This document shows positions 24,841 to 32,887 of a stretch of 64,000 bases of DNA, in pieces. The notes below the pieces were generated by a model, which was not told the DNA's origin, did no database searches, and saw only the letters and a list, made by a program, of their open reading frames with translations. The stretch is from Bacillus sp. Marseille-Q3570 (lineage in GTDB: Bacteria > Bacillota > Bacilli > Bacillales > Fictibacillaceae). The position numbers were made by a program, and so were the translations under genes. The stretch spans positions 124,001-188,000 of the forward strand of contig NZ_CAMGYZ010000005.1 of the NCBI RefSeq assembly GCF_946151055.1, in the 5' to 3' direction. Numbering within the stretch: position 1 is the stretch's first letter; each line of letters begins with the position of its first letter.

Positions 24841-25308
24841 ATGAATTGTGAAAAAGTGGACGAACAGCTTCGATCTCTCGGGTTGGAGTTGCCTGATGCA
24901 CCGAAACCTTCCGGACATTATCTCGGGTCCGTAAGAAGCGGCCAGTTTCTATTCATCAGCGGGGTTACTTGTAAATGGAACGGAGAGCTTCCTTACAAAG
25001 GTCAGGTAGGAGCGGATCTATCCGTAGAAGAGGGATATGAAGCAGCAAAAATCACCACCTTGAACCATCTCGCCATCATTAAACAAGTAGTCGGATGCTT
25101 CAAACTTGTCGATCGAATCGTGAAAGTTACTGGCTACGTGAACTGTGAACAAGGTTTTGCAGAAGTACCAGGAGTGATCAACGGCTCATCTGAACTCCTG
25201 ATGCAAGTATTCGGGGAAAACGGAAAGCACGCCAGGTGCGCAGTCGGCGTATGCTCACTCCCAGGAAACGCAGCAGTAGAAACCGACTTGCTGGTAGCGT
25301 TGAAATAA
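24841..25308 (+). CDS. RidA/YjgF-family protein
   Basis: A 155-residue Rid-family protein. Typical elements include SGQFLFISGVTCKWNGELPYKGQVG near residue 37 and EGYEAAKITTLNHLAIIKQVVG near residue 62, with V-x-GYVNC near residue 99. The usual RidA arginine that binds the substrate carboxylate (in CAR..V) is present as HARCAVGVCSLPG near residue 134. RidA proteins hydrolyse reactive enamines and imines, and relatives act in amine and aromatic catabolism. Its presence at the end of the regulon suggests that an imine intermediate is formed by oxidation of a nitrogenous substrate. Confidence 0.87.
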   Translation: MNCEKVDEQLRSLGLELPDAPKPSGHYLGSVRSGQFLFISGVTCKWNGELPYKGQVGADLSVEEGYEAAKITTLNHLAIIKQVVGCFKLVDRIVKVTGYVNCEQGFAEVPGVINGSSELLMQVFGENGKHARCAVGVCSLPGNAAVETDLLVALK

Positions 25309-25312
25309 ATAC

Positions 25313-25421
25313 GGTGCCAGGCACCATTTTGAAACCCTTGCTACGCTTGGGTTTCTTTTTGGTGCCAGGCACTATTTGAGATCCGTTGGGGCACAAGGGG
25401 TAAATTGTCGTGCCTGGTACA
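25313..25421. repeat. Palindrome array with 48-bp spacing (3 units)
   Basis: GGTGCCAGGCACC at 25313, GGTGCCAGGCACT at 25361 and CGTGCCTGGTACA at 25409 begin exactly 48 bp apart. The array directly follows the RidA stop codon. Its first inter-palindrome segment holds an AAACCC...GGGTTT stem with a T-run and may double as the operon terminator. Confidence 0.85.
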
Positions 25422-25521
25422 ATGTTATTTGTTAAACCCTCGTTATAATATTTTGACAAATATAGGGTAGATTGCTAATTTTAAAACATTACATAGCGAT
25501 AGGTTAAGAAAGGGTGAAATT

Positions 25522-26472
25522 ATGAGAGAAATAGATGCAACTATTAAAGAATATGTAAGTTATCATCCTGAATTGACAAAAAAAGAAGACTTCACTAGCT
25601 TTTGGGAAAATGCGCTATCCGAATCTAAAACGATTCCATTAAAACCACATGTAGAAGAAATCCTCTATCCAATAAAGCAAGTCCAGGTAGAGCGTGTCAC
25701 CTATCAAGGAGCATATGGAACTCCTATAAAAGCTCATTATATTAAACCAGTTGATACCAAGGAAAAATTAAAATGTATAATTTTTTACCATGGTTATGGA
25801 GGTAACAAAGGACCAATATCTCAATATATGACCTGGCTTATCCAGGGATATGCGATATTTGCAGTCGATTGCCGCGGAATGGGAGAAACAGGTGATGATA
25901 GCACGTACTCATACGGTAATATGGGAAGCTGGGCTACTCAAGGCTTGTTGGTGAAAGAAGAATACTATTACTATAAAGTTTGGCTGGATTGTAAACGTGC
26001 AGTTGATTTCATCATGGCTCAAGATGAAATCGACCCAAACGCTGTATGTCTAATGGGTTCAAGTTTGGGAGGGGGAATAGCTATGGCGGTGGCAGCATTG
26101 GATTCGCGGCCGGCTCTTGTTGTTGCAGATGTTCCCAATATGTGTGATATTGAACTGACGATACAACAAAAGATGGAAGGATCGTTTGTTGAAATAGAAA
26201 AATTCCTGAAACTTCATCCAGAACATACAGAAAAAATCCTCAACAACCTAAGCTACTTCGATATTCTTAATCATGCCTCGAACATTAAGAGTAAAATAAG
26301 AGTTTCAGTTGCACTTAAAGATCTCATTTGTCCCCCGAAACCGATTTTTGGTGTATATAATCACATAACATCTGAAAAAAGCTTGGAAGTATATCCTTAC
26401 TCAGGACACGATGCACCCGGAACCCCTTCTCATATTGAAAAGACAATCTCTTTTGTGAATACAAATCTATAA
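25522..26472 (+). CDS. CE7-type acetyl esterase (acetylxylan esterase/cephalosporin deacetylase family)
   Basis: A 316-residue alpha/beta hydrolase of carbohydrate esterase family 7, matching the family length of about 320. The nucleophile lies in GSSLGGG near residue 180, the Asp in ALKDLICPP near residue 270 and the His in YSGHDAPG near residue 298. The N-terminal RGMGETGDD near residue 127 is also typical. No signal peptide, so it acts on imported acetylated oligosaccharides. It stands alone; the nearest pathway is the hexuronate cluster downstream. Confidence 0.9.
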   Translation: MREIDATIKEYVSYHPELTKKEDFTSFWENALSESKTIPLKPHVEEILYPIKQVQVERVTYQGAYGTPIKAHYIKPVDTKEKLKCIIFYHGYGGNKGPISQYMTWLIQGYAIFAVDCRGMGETGDDSTYSYGNMGSWATQGLLVKEEYYYYKVWLDCKRAVDFIMAQDEIDPNAVCLMGSSLGGGIAMAVAALDSRPALVVADVPNMCDIELTIQQKMEGSFVEIEKFLKLHPEHTEKILNNLSYFDILNHASNIKSKIRVSVALKDLICPPKPIFGVYNHITSEKSLEVYPYSGHDAPGTPSHIEKTISFVNTNL

Positions 26473-26504
26473 ACGTATTTAAAAGGCGGAAATATGGTAT
26501 CAGT

Positions 26505-26622
26505 AAAATGGGGCTGTCCCAGAGGTGTGTGATTCTCTCCAAACTTAACAACATTTTGAGAAAAATCGTTTTGGTCAAATGTTGTGTTGGAGGCGTCGGA
26601 CACTTTTTTGGTGATAGTCCTG
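26505..26622. repeat. Large imperfect palindrome, possible degenerate mobile element
   Basis: CCAAACTTAACAACATTTTGA around 26540 pairs with TCAAATGTTGTGTTGG around 26575. GGGGCTGTCCC at the left side and GGACAC...AGTCC at the right resemble ends of decayed insertion elements or MITEs. No transposase is left. Confidence 0.4.
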
Positions 26623-26628
26623 TTTTTG

Positions 26629-26714
26629 CATTTAAAGAAAGTATAAATGATTTCTTCAATATAGCAACTAAGGCTCAGTCTGCGCTAAGGCTTGACTTTG
26701 CTAAGTTTTCTTTA
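26629..26714 (+). repeat. Dispersed ~90-bp repeat, copy D
   Basis: CATTTAAAGAAAGTATAAAT, imperfect hairpin, AGCAACTAAGGCTCAG, then GGCTTGACTTTGC and AAGTTTTCTTTAT. It is the most diverged copy and the only one outside the GntR-controlled block. Confidence 0.8.
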
Positions 26715-26753
26715 TTTAGGATACAAAAAACCTAAAAAATTCTGAAATTTCTC

Positions 26754-26782
26754 TTGAAAAGCGCTTTCATTTGTTTTATACT
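26754..26782 (+). promoter_or_regulatory. Promoter of the hexuronate operon with a cre-like site
   Basis: TTGAAA (26754-26759), 17 bp, TATACT (26777-26782). The spacer begins with AGCGCTTTCA, and the surrounding GAAAAGCGCTTTCA matches most positions of the CcpA cre consensus, which suggests glucose repression. Confidence 0.65.
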
Positions 26783-26788
26783 TCTCAC

Positions 26789-26813
26789 TAAATCGATTTA
26801 CTAAACCGATTTA
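26789..26813. promoter_or_regulatory. Tandem LacI-type operators
   Basis: TAAATCGATTTA (26789-26800) and TAAACCGATTTA (26802-26813) lie back to back right after the -10. They have the CG-centred palindrome form of LacI-family operators and probably mediate KdgR autoregulation. Confidence 0.75.
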
Positions 26814-26833
26814 GTATAAATGACTTTTAGGGA

Positions 26834-27877
26834 ATGAAGAGAATTATGCCAATCAATAAAGTTACGATAGGCGATGTCGCCAAACGAGCGGGTGTTTCTA
26901 AAAGTACTGTCTCCCAATATCTGAATGAACGTTTTGATTACATGGGTGAGGAAACACGTTCGCGAATAAAAGAAGCGATATCAGAACTGAATTATCAACC
27001 GAATGTGGTCGCGAGGAGTTTGAAGAAGAAGAATACCTCCACAATCGGTGTCATTGTGGCAAACATCTTACACAATTTTTCGACACAAGTGATCCGCGCC
27101 ATTGAGGATGTCTGCAGTGATGAAGGGTTTTCAACAATCGTGTGCAATGCAGATGATGATCCGCAGAAGGAAAAAAAGTACATTGAAACCCTCCTTGCAA
27201 AGCAAGTGGATGGCTTAATCGTATTCCCGACAAGCGGAAATTTGGAGATTTATCAACGTCTCATCGATGCAAATTTCCCGATTGTATTTATGGACCGCCT
27301 TGTCGATGGTTTAACGATAGATACAGTTTTGCTGGACAATGAAAAAGCTTCACGATTAGCCATTGATCATCTTGTGGAAAGTGGATATGAGCGTATTGCA
27401 ATCATAACGTCATCATTGATAGAGAACGTGACACCTCGAATAGAGAGGATAAAAGGGTACCGTAAAGCTCTCGAAGTTCACAGCCTCCCTGTTCGAGAAG
27501 AATATATCCGTGGAATGGAAATCCACGAATTGCAACAGGGGCTTGACGAACTTTTTTCACTAGAGGGACCTCCACAGGCCATTATCACTGGTAACGACCT
27601 GACCTTGATGGAGTTTTTGAAATTTGTCACAGAAAATGAGCTTCAGATTGGAAGAGACGTCGGTTTGGTGACGATCGATGAAGTATCGTTTGCACCCATT
27701 CATTCCCCACCTTTAACTACGGTTTCGCAACCAACCTTTGAAATGGGGACGAAAGCAGCAAATCTATTATTAAACCAAGTGAAGAAACAGGAAGAGTCGA
27801 AACCGGATGTATATCGTTTCAGCCCTGAATTGATCGTCAGGGACTCAGTCAGGAAAGGAGGTTCTTCAGATGAATGA
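26834..27877 (+). CDS. kdgR: LacI-family repressor of hexuronate catabolism (KdgR-like)
   Basis: A 347-residue LacI regulator: helix-turn-helix and hinge (TIGDVAKRAGVSKSTVSQYL, then NYQPNVVARSLKKKNT) followed by a periplasmic-binding-protein-like sensor. Either ATG 26834 or ATG 26846 may be used; neither has a strong ribosome site. The gene overlaps kdgK by 8 bases. Two LacI-type operators sit in its own promoter. By position and similarity it should respond to 2-keto-3-deoxygluconate (KDG) or its phosphate. Confidence 0.88.
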   Translation: MKRIMPINKVTIGDVAKRAGVSKSTVSQYLNERFDYMGEETRSRIKEAISELNYQPNVVARSLKKKNTSTIGVIVANILHNFSTQVIRAIEDVCSDEGFSTIVCNADDDPQKEKKYIETLLAKQVDGLIVFPTSGNLEIYQRLIDANFPIVFMDRLVDGLTIDTVLLDNEKASRLAIDHLVESGYERIAIITSSLIENVTPRIERIKGYRKALEVHSLPVREEYIRGMEIHELQQGLDELFSLEGPPQAIITGNDLTLMEFLKFVTENELQIGRDVGLVTIDEVSFAPIHSPPLTTVSQPTFEMGTKAANLLLNQVKKQEESKPDVYRFSPELIVRDSVRKGGSSDE

Positions 27878-28820
27878 TGTGATTACAATCGGAGATGCCA
27901 TGATAACGATGGATCCTTCTACGACAGGCCCGCTTCGATTTGTTGATACTTATAAAAGGAAAGTCGGAGGCGCAGAGCTGAATGTCGCGATCGGTTGTGC
28001 AAGGCTAGGTTTGAAGACAGGCTGGATCAGTCGATTGGGGAAAGATGAATTCGGCAGATACATTTACAATTTTACAAGGGGCGAAGGGATTGATGTGTCG
28101 GAAGTCGATTTGATGGAAGGGTATCCGACTTCGTTGAACTTTAAGGAAATTCTCGAAGATGGATCAGGAAAAACTTTCTATTACCGCCAGCAGTCGCCGA
28201 CACTTACTTTGAAACCGGAATCATTAGATGAATCTTATTTTAAGGAAGCGAAACTGCTTCATATAACGGGGGTTTTCCCTGCTGTACACGAACAGAACAG
28301 GGCGATTATCGATCGTGCTGTGGAACTGGCAAAGAAACATGACCTGAAAATCTCGATGGACCCGAACATCAGACTGAAGCTTTGGAGTAAAGAGGAAGCA
28401 CGCAAAACATTGCTTCAATGGTTACCGGATGTTGATTATCTTTTGACAGGCATAGATGAAGCAGAAATCCTCTTTGGTACTGATCAAATTCCAGAAATGA
28501 TCGAACATGTCAAACAATATAGCCTTTCACATTTGTTCTTGAAGCTAGGTGAAAAAGGATCGGCTGTTTGGACACAAAACGGTCTTATAGAAGAACCATC
28601 TCAATTCGTTCCGAAAGTAGTAGATACGGTAGGGGCAGGGGATGGATTTGACGCAGGTGTGCTCTATGGTCTCCTGAATGACTGGGAACTGCCGAAGATC
28701 CTGAAGTTTGCAAACATCATCGGTTCGATGGTCGTCAGTGTGAAGGGGGATAATGAGGGCTTGCCATATTTGGAAGATGTCCTGATGAAATTAGAAGGGG
28801 AGAAACTCATTGAAAGATGA
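27870..28820 (+). CDS. kdgK: 2-keto-3-deoxygluconate kinase
   Basis: A 316-residue PfkB-family sugar kinase. The N-terminal GGAELNVAIGCARLG near residue 31 and the C-terminal ATP/anion-hole motif DTVGAGDGFDAG near residue 252 (catalytic Asp in GAGD) are present. AGGAGG precedes ATG 27870. It phosphorylates KDG to KDPG, which the aldolase at 34185 splits. It overlaps kdgR upstream and a small ORF downstream. Confidence 0.92.
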   Translation: MNDVITIGDAMITMDPSTTGPLRFVDTYKRKVGGAELNVAIGCARLGLKTGWISRLGKDEFGRYIYNFTRGEGIDVSEVDLMEGYPTSLNFKEILEDGSGKTFYYRQQSPTLTLKPESLDESYFKEAKLLHITGVFPAVHEQNRAIIDRAVELAKKHDLKISMDPNIRLKLWSKEEARKTLLQWLPDVDYLLTGIDEAEILFGTDQIPEMIEHVKQYSLSHLFLKLGEKGSAVWTQNGLIEEPSQFVPKVVDTVGAGDGFDAGVLYGLLNDWELPKILKFANIIGSMVVSVKGDNEGLPYLEDVLMKLEGEKLIER

Positions 28821-28932
28821 TGGTCCGATCCTTATACAGGTACTACGAAAGAAGATTCAGAGATTGGAAGATTTGCAGCAAAAAGTGATCCTTACAACTG
28901 CAACAGCGGAAAAGCAACCATCCAACCGATGA
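28810..28932 (+). CDS. 40-residue small ORF in the hexuronate operon
   Basis: A TTG-initiated frame overlapping the last 11 bases of kdgK, 7 bases after AAGGGGAG. It encodes a 40-residue peptide with a probable short coiled coil (VLRKKIQRLEDLQQKVIL) and ends 30 bases before the LDH2-type gene. It fills an otherwise odd 140-base gap and shows translational coupling. No family is recognised. Confidence 0.5.
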   Translation: MKDDGPILIQVLRKKIQRLEDLQQKVILTTATAEKQPSNR

Positions 28933-28962
28933 GAAATCAATTTGAATGAGGGGAGGGGTCTT

Positions 28963-29976
28963 ATGCCTGAAGTCATTGTACAAAAAGGAGAATTGAAGGA
29001 CCTTGTTGTTCAAAAACTGACCGCAGCTGATGTGATTGAAGAACATGCAAGGGTAGTAGCAGATGTCCTGGTTCATGCCGATTTAAGAGGGGTCCACTCT
29101 CATGGTGTCTTGCGCACTGAACATTATGTGAAAAGATTGAACGAAGGCGGGATGAATCCTGGGCCAGAGTTTACCATTGAACAAAAAGGGATGTCAGCAG
29201 CTTTATTTGACGGTGATCACGGAATGGGCCATGTAGTCGTAAAGGAAGCGATGGACCATGCGATTAAATTGTCCAAAGAAAATGGCATTGGAATTGTCGG
29301 AATCGTGAATAGCAGTCATTGCGGCGCTTTATCGTATTTTGCCGAGCAAGCGGCAGCAGAAGAGACCATCAGCATGATCATGACACAAACAGACAGCGCC
29401 GTAGTCCCTTTCGGTGGGGCGGAACCTTATTTCGGGACGAATCCGATTGCTTATGGTTTCCCGGCTAAAGAACAAAAGCCGATTATTCTGGATATGGCAA
29501 CGAGTAATGTTGCCCTGGGAAAGGTTCTCCATGCCAGGGAACAAGGAACATCGATTCCGGATAATTGGGGAGTCGATGAAAATGGGAATCCGGTCACTGA
29601 CCCGAATCTCGTCAAACACTTGTTACCAGTAGGAGGTCCGAAGGGGTATGGACTTGCGTTGACAGTCGATGTCATGACAGGCATCTTGACGGGTTCAGCT
29701 TTTGGACCGGACATCACCGCCATGTACGGGGACTATGAAAAGAACCGGCATCTCGCCCATGTCATCATCACGATTGATCCAGGTCTTTTTATTGGTAAGG
29801 AACAATTCCTATCTAATATCGATCAAATGGTCAACGAACTGCATGAGGTTAAGCCTGCCGACGGATTTTCGACTGTAATGGTTCCAGGTGAGCCAGAACA
29901 ATTGAAAGAAGAAGTAAGATCCAGAGAGGGAATACCGGTTTCCCAGAGTATCTACGATTACTTGAATCAAGATTAA
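28963..29976 (+). CDS. LDH2/malate-type dehydrogenase (AllD/YiaK family)
   Basis: A 337-residue NAD(P)-dependent oxidoreductase of the LDH2 family (ureidoglycolate, malate, 2,3-diketogulonate and sulfolactate dehydrogenases). Motifs: ADLRGVHSHGVLRTEHYV near residue 38, NSSHCGALSYFAEQAA near residue 116 with the catalytic His, and GTNPIAYGFP near residue 156. ATG 28963 follows a GGGGAGGGG stretch. It sits before a TRAP transporter, as YiaK does in E. coli. Reduction or oxidation of a keto/hydroxy sugar acid is inferred. Confidence 0.88.
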   Translation: MPEVIVQKGELKDLVVQKLTAADVIEEHARVVADVLVHADLRGVHSHGVLRTEHYVKRLNEGGMNPGPEFTIEQKGMSAALFDGDHGMGHVVVKEAMDHAIKLSKENGIGIVGIVNSSHCGALSYFAEQAAAEETISMIMTQTDSAVVPFGGAEPYFGTNPIAYGFPAKEQKPIILDMATSNVALGKVLHAREQGTSIPDNWGVDENGNPVTDPNLVKHLLPVGGPKGYGLALTVDVMTGILTGSAFGPDITAMYGDYEKNRHLAHVIITIDPGLFIGKEQFLSNIDQMVNELHEVKPADGFSTVMVPGEPEQLKEEVRSREGIPVSQSIYDYLNQD

Positions 29977-30010
29977 TTCCAAATAAATTTAAGTCAGGAG
30001 GATTCATAAG

Positions 30011-31006
30011 ATGAAAAAGTGGTTTAGTTTAGTGATGGTTTCAGTCATGGTCTTTGCTTTGGCTGCATGTAGCGGAGCTAATGAGTCAGGTGGTTCAGGG
30101 GATAAGACGACTTGGAAATTAGGACATCTCGGTAATGAAGATCACGTTTGGCATAAAACAGCCGAAAAATTCGCCGAGCTGGTTGATGAAAAGACAAATG
30201 GAAAACTAGAGATCAAAATTTTTCCTAACGAACAATTAGGTGGAGAGACAGAGGTTTTGAACAGTATTGAAGCCGGGACAGTCGACATGACGATCTCAGG
30301 TGAAACGATGCAGAACTGGGCAGAAGAAGCAGCTCTTTTGGCAGTACCTTACGCATTTCAAGGGCAAGATCATATGAAAAAAGTGGTGGAAGGTGAAGTC
30401 GGTGGTGAAATTGAAAGCGCAATCAAAGAGAAAGTAGGCGTTACACCGCTTTATTATCACATGCGTGCTCCGCGTAATTTGACATCAAGCAAGCCGATCG
30501 AAACACCTGAGGATCTGAATGGGTTCAAAATGCGGGTACCGAACGTTCCATTGTTCATGGATGCGTGGAAAGAAGCAGGAGCACGTCCTCAAGTGATGGA
30601 CTTCAGTGAAGTATTTACAGCTCTACAGCAAAAAGTGATCAATGGACAAGAAAATCCAGTTGACCTTATTCATAGTGCAGGTCTTTATGAAGTTCAAAAA
30701 TACGTAAACAGAACTGAACATGTCTATTCTTGGATTTATGTAGTGGTAGGAAATAAACAGTTTGAAGCTTTGGATAAAGAAACACAAAAAGCAGTAAAAG
30801 AAGCGGCTGAAGAAGCACAAGCCTATGGGCAGGAATTATTTGAAAAAGAAACTGCTGAATATGAAAAGAAATTACAAGATGAAGGTATGGAATTTGTAGA
30901 AGTGGACCAGGAAGCGTTTGCTGAAGCAATGAAACCTGCCATTGAAAAGAGCTTATCTGAAGAACAGTTGAAATTATATGAAAAGATTTTAGAATCGGCT
31001 GAATGA
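30011..31006 (+). CDS. dctP: TRAP transporter solute-binding lipoprotein
   Basis: A 331-residue DctP-type binding protein. The lipoprotein signal ends at LAAC (Cys about residue 20). Family features include TWKLGHLGNEDHVWHKTAEKFAELV near residue 34, EQLGGETEVLNSIEAGTVDM near residue 73 and the carboxylate-binding arginine region MRAPRNLTS near residue 150 with MRVPNVP near residue 174. It serves DctQ/DctM encoded next and probably binds glucuronate or galacturonate. A strong hairpin follows it. Confidence 0.93.
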   Translation: MKKWFSLVMVSVMVFALAACSGANESGGSGDKTTWKLGHLGNEDHVWHKTAEKFAELVDEKTNGKLEIKIFPNEQLGGETEVLNSIEAGTVDMTISGETMQNWAEEAALLAVPYAFQGQDHMKKVVEGEVGGEIESAIKEKVGVTPLYYHMRAPRNLTSSKPIETPEDLNGFKMRVPNVPLFMDAWKEAGARPQVMDFSEVFTALQQKVINGQENPVDLIHSAGLYEVQKYVNRTEHVYSWIYVVVGNKQFEALDKETQKAVKEAAEEAQAYGQELFEKETAEYEKKLQDEGMEFVEVDQEAFAEAMKPAIEKSLSEEQLKLYEKILESAE

Positions 31007-31015
31007 TCTTAGAAA

Positions 31016-31084
31016 GGTTGGCTCATCAGTTGTCTCCCCTCTATTTTTTATGAATGGTCAGAGAGTAGACATTGTGAGCCAGCC
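31016..31084 (+). other. Long stem-loop between dctP and dctQ
   Basis: GGTTGGCTCA (31016-31025) pairs with TGAGCCAGCC (31075-31084), with inner GTCT/AGAC and CTCT/AGAG pairs. As after tctC, there is no terminal T-run at the base. It may stabilise the dctP message or limit readthrough. Confidence 0.75.
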
Positions 31085-31115
31085 ATATTCAATAATTAGA
31101 AAAGGAGAGAGCTGT

Positions 31116-31595
31116 ATGATAGCCGTTAAGATTATGAGTCGCATCCTGAAACTATTGACTATACTTTCATTTTCTGCCCTGATAGTGGTTGTTTTGATGC
31201 AAGTGATCGGGAGGTATACCCCTGCATCTTTCGTATGGACAGAAGAGCTCTCTCGTTTTCTATTTATTTATTCCATTGCCTTTGCAGCACCAATAGCAAT
31301 GGAAAAACGAGAATATGTGAGGGTTGATTTACTAGTAAGCATTTTACCGGAAAAATTCAGAAGGTATTATGACGCCTTGATCTACCTGGTGCTAGGAATC
31401 TTTTCAGCATCACTGATCAATTATGCCTATCAATTTTCCTTGATCGGGCAGAACCAATCATCTGCAACATTGACGGTCAAGATGTTTTACATTTATTCAA
31501 GCATGACGGTTACATTTGCGTTTTTAGCAATGTACAGTCTATTGAACATCTATCATGTCATTACTCAGAATAACGAAGAGGGTGTAGAACAATGA
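31116..31595 (+). CDS. dctQ: TRAP transporter small membrane subunit
   Basis: A 159-residue protein with four hydrophobic segments, as in DctQ. ATG 31116 follows AAAGGAGAGAG; an in-frame ATG at 31050 lies inside the hairpin and lacks a ribosome site. The motif FVWTEELSRFLFIYSIAFAAPIA near residue 40 is characteristic. It overlaps dctM by 4 bases. Confidence 0.9.
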   Translation: MIAVKIMSRILKLLTILSFSALIVVVLMQVIGRYTPASFVWTEELSRFLFIYSIAFAAPIAMEKREYVRVDLLVSILPEKFRRYYDALIYLVLGIFSASLINYAYQFSLIGQNQSSATLTVKMFYIYSSMTVTFAFLAMYSLLNIYHVITQNNEEGVEQ

Positions 31596-32866
31596 TGGCA
31601 CTGATCCTTTTTATATCTTTTTTAGTTCTAATCTTTTTAGGAGTACCTATTGCATTCAGCCTGGGGCTCTCATCGTTGATCTATATCGTGATGGTTGATA
31701 TCCCTCTCAACATCATTCCGCAAAAGATGTTTGAAGGAATCAATTCATTCGTTTTGTTATGTATTCCAGGGTTTATTCTGGCGGGTAACTTGATGAATGC
31801 CGGGGGAATCACAGAAAGGATCATCGCCTTTACTAATAATTTGATCGGACATATACGTGGAGGGCTAGGTCTCGCAAATGTCGGGTCATCGATGGGGTTT
31901 GCTGGAATTTCCGGGACAGCACTGGCCGATACCGCAAGTATTGGCTCCGTTCTTATACCAGCTATGAAAAAAGAGGGGTATGACGCTCCGTTTTCTGTGG
32001 CAGTAACATCATCCTCCTCAACAATAGGTCCGATCATCCCACCTTCGTTACCGATGATCATCGTTGGTACTCTTGCCACGGTTTCAATCGGGGATCTATT
32101 TTTGGCGGGGACCATTCCAGGGATTTTGTTAGGGATCGGACTGATGATCGTCACTTATTTCATCTCGGTCAAGCGAAAATATCCAAAAGGAGAACGTCAA
32201 AAATTACCTACGATTGTTAAATCGTTTTGGGGTGCATTCTGGGCGTTGATGATGACAGTCGTCATTCTGTTCGGTATCTTAAGTGGTTATTTCACTCCAA
32301 CTGAAGCATCGATTGTAGCTGTCGTATATGCCTTGCTAGTCGGAATGTTCATCTATAGGGATTTGAAGGTTCATCAGCTCCCTAAAATTTTACTAGATTC
32401 GATGGTAAGTACCGCAGGGATCATGGTCCTTGTTGGTTTCGCCAATCTGTTTGGCTGGGTGCTTGTAAGTGAACAAATTCCTCAGCTGGTTGCCGATACG
32501 ATCCTATCAATCTCTGAAAATCCGATCATTGTCATTTTACTTTTGAACCTGTTGCTTTTATTCGTAGGAACATTCATGGAGACGATCGCCGCTCTCGTCA
32601 TCTTATTTCCTGTACTGTTGCCAGTTGCTGTCCAAATCGGGATGGACCCTGTCCACTTCGGTGTCATGATGGTCCTGAACTTGATGATCGGTCTTTCAAC
32701 ACCACCAGTCGGGGTCTGCTTATTTGTTGCATCCAGTATTGGAAAAGTATCGATCGGAAGGGCATCTGTCGCCTTACTGCCGTTTTTAGGTGTAAGTCTG
32801 GTTGTTCTATTGCTCGTAAGCTTTGTGCCTCAATTGACTATGTATTTACCAGGACTATTTGATTAG
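31592..32866 (+). CDS. dctM: TRAP transporter large membrane subunit
   Basis: A 424-residue DctM permease with about 12 hydrophobic segments. Signatures: FLGVPIAFSLGLSSLIY near the N terminus, GFAGISGTALADTASIG near residue 107, SSSTIGPIIPPSLPMIIVG near residue 140 and GLSTPPVGVCLFVASSIG near residue 369. Ion-driven import of hexuronates is inferred from the neighbours. Confidence 0.93.
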   Translation: MMALILFISFLVLIFLGVPIAFSLGLSSLIYIVMVDIPLNIIPQKMFEGINSFVLLCIPGFILAGNLMNAGGITERIIAFTNNLIGHIRGGLGLANVGSSMGFAGISGTALADTASIGSVLIPAMKKEGYDAPFSVAVTSSSSTIGPIIPPSLPMIIVGTLATVSIGDLFLAGTIPGILLGIGLMIVTYFISVKRKYPKGERQKLPTIVKSFWGAFWALMMTVVILFGILSGYFTPTEASIVAVVYALLVGMFIYRDLKVHQLPKILLDSMVSTAGIMVLVGFANLFGWVLVSEQIPQLVADTILSISENPIIVILLLNLLLLFVGTFMETIAALVILFPVLLPVAVQIGMDPVHFGVMMVLNLMIGLSTPPVGVCLFVASSIGKVSIGRASVALLPFLGVSLVVLLLVSFVPQLTMYLPGLFD

Positions 32867-32887
32867 GAAAAATAGGGGGAGAGATTC

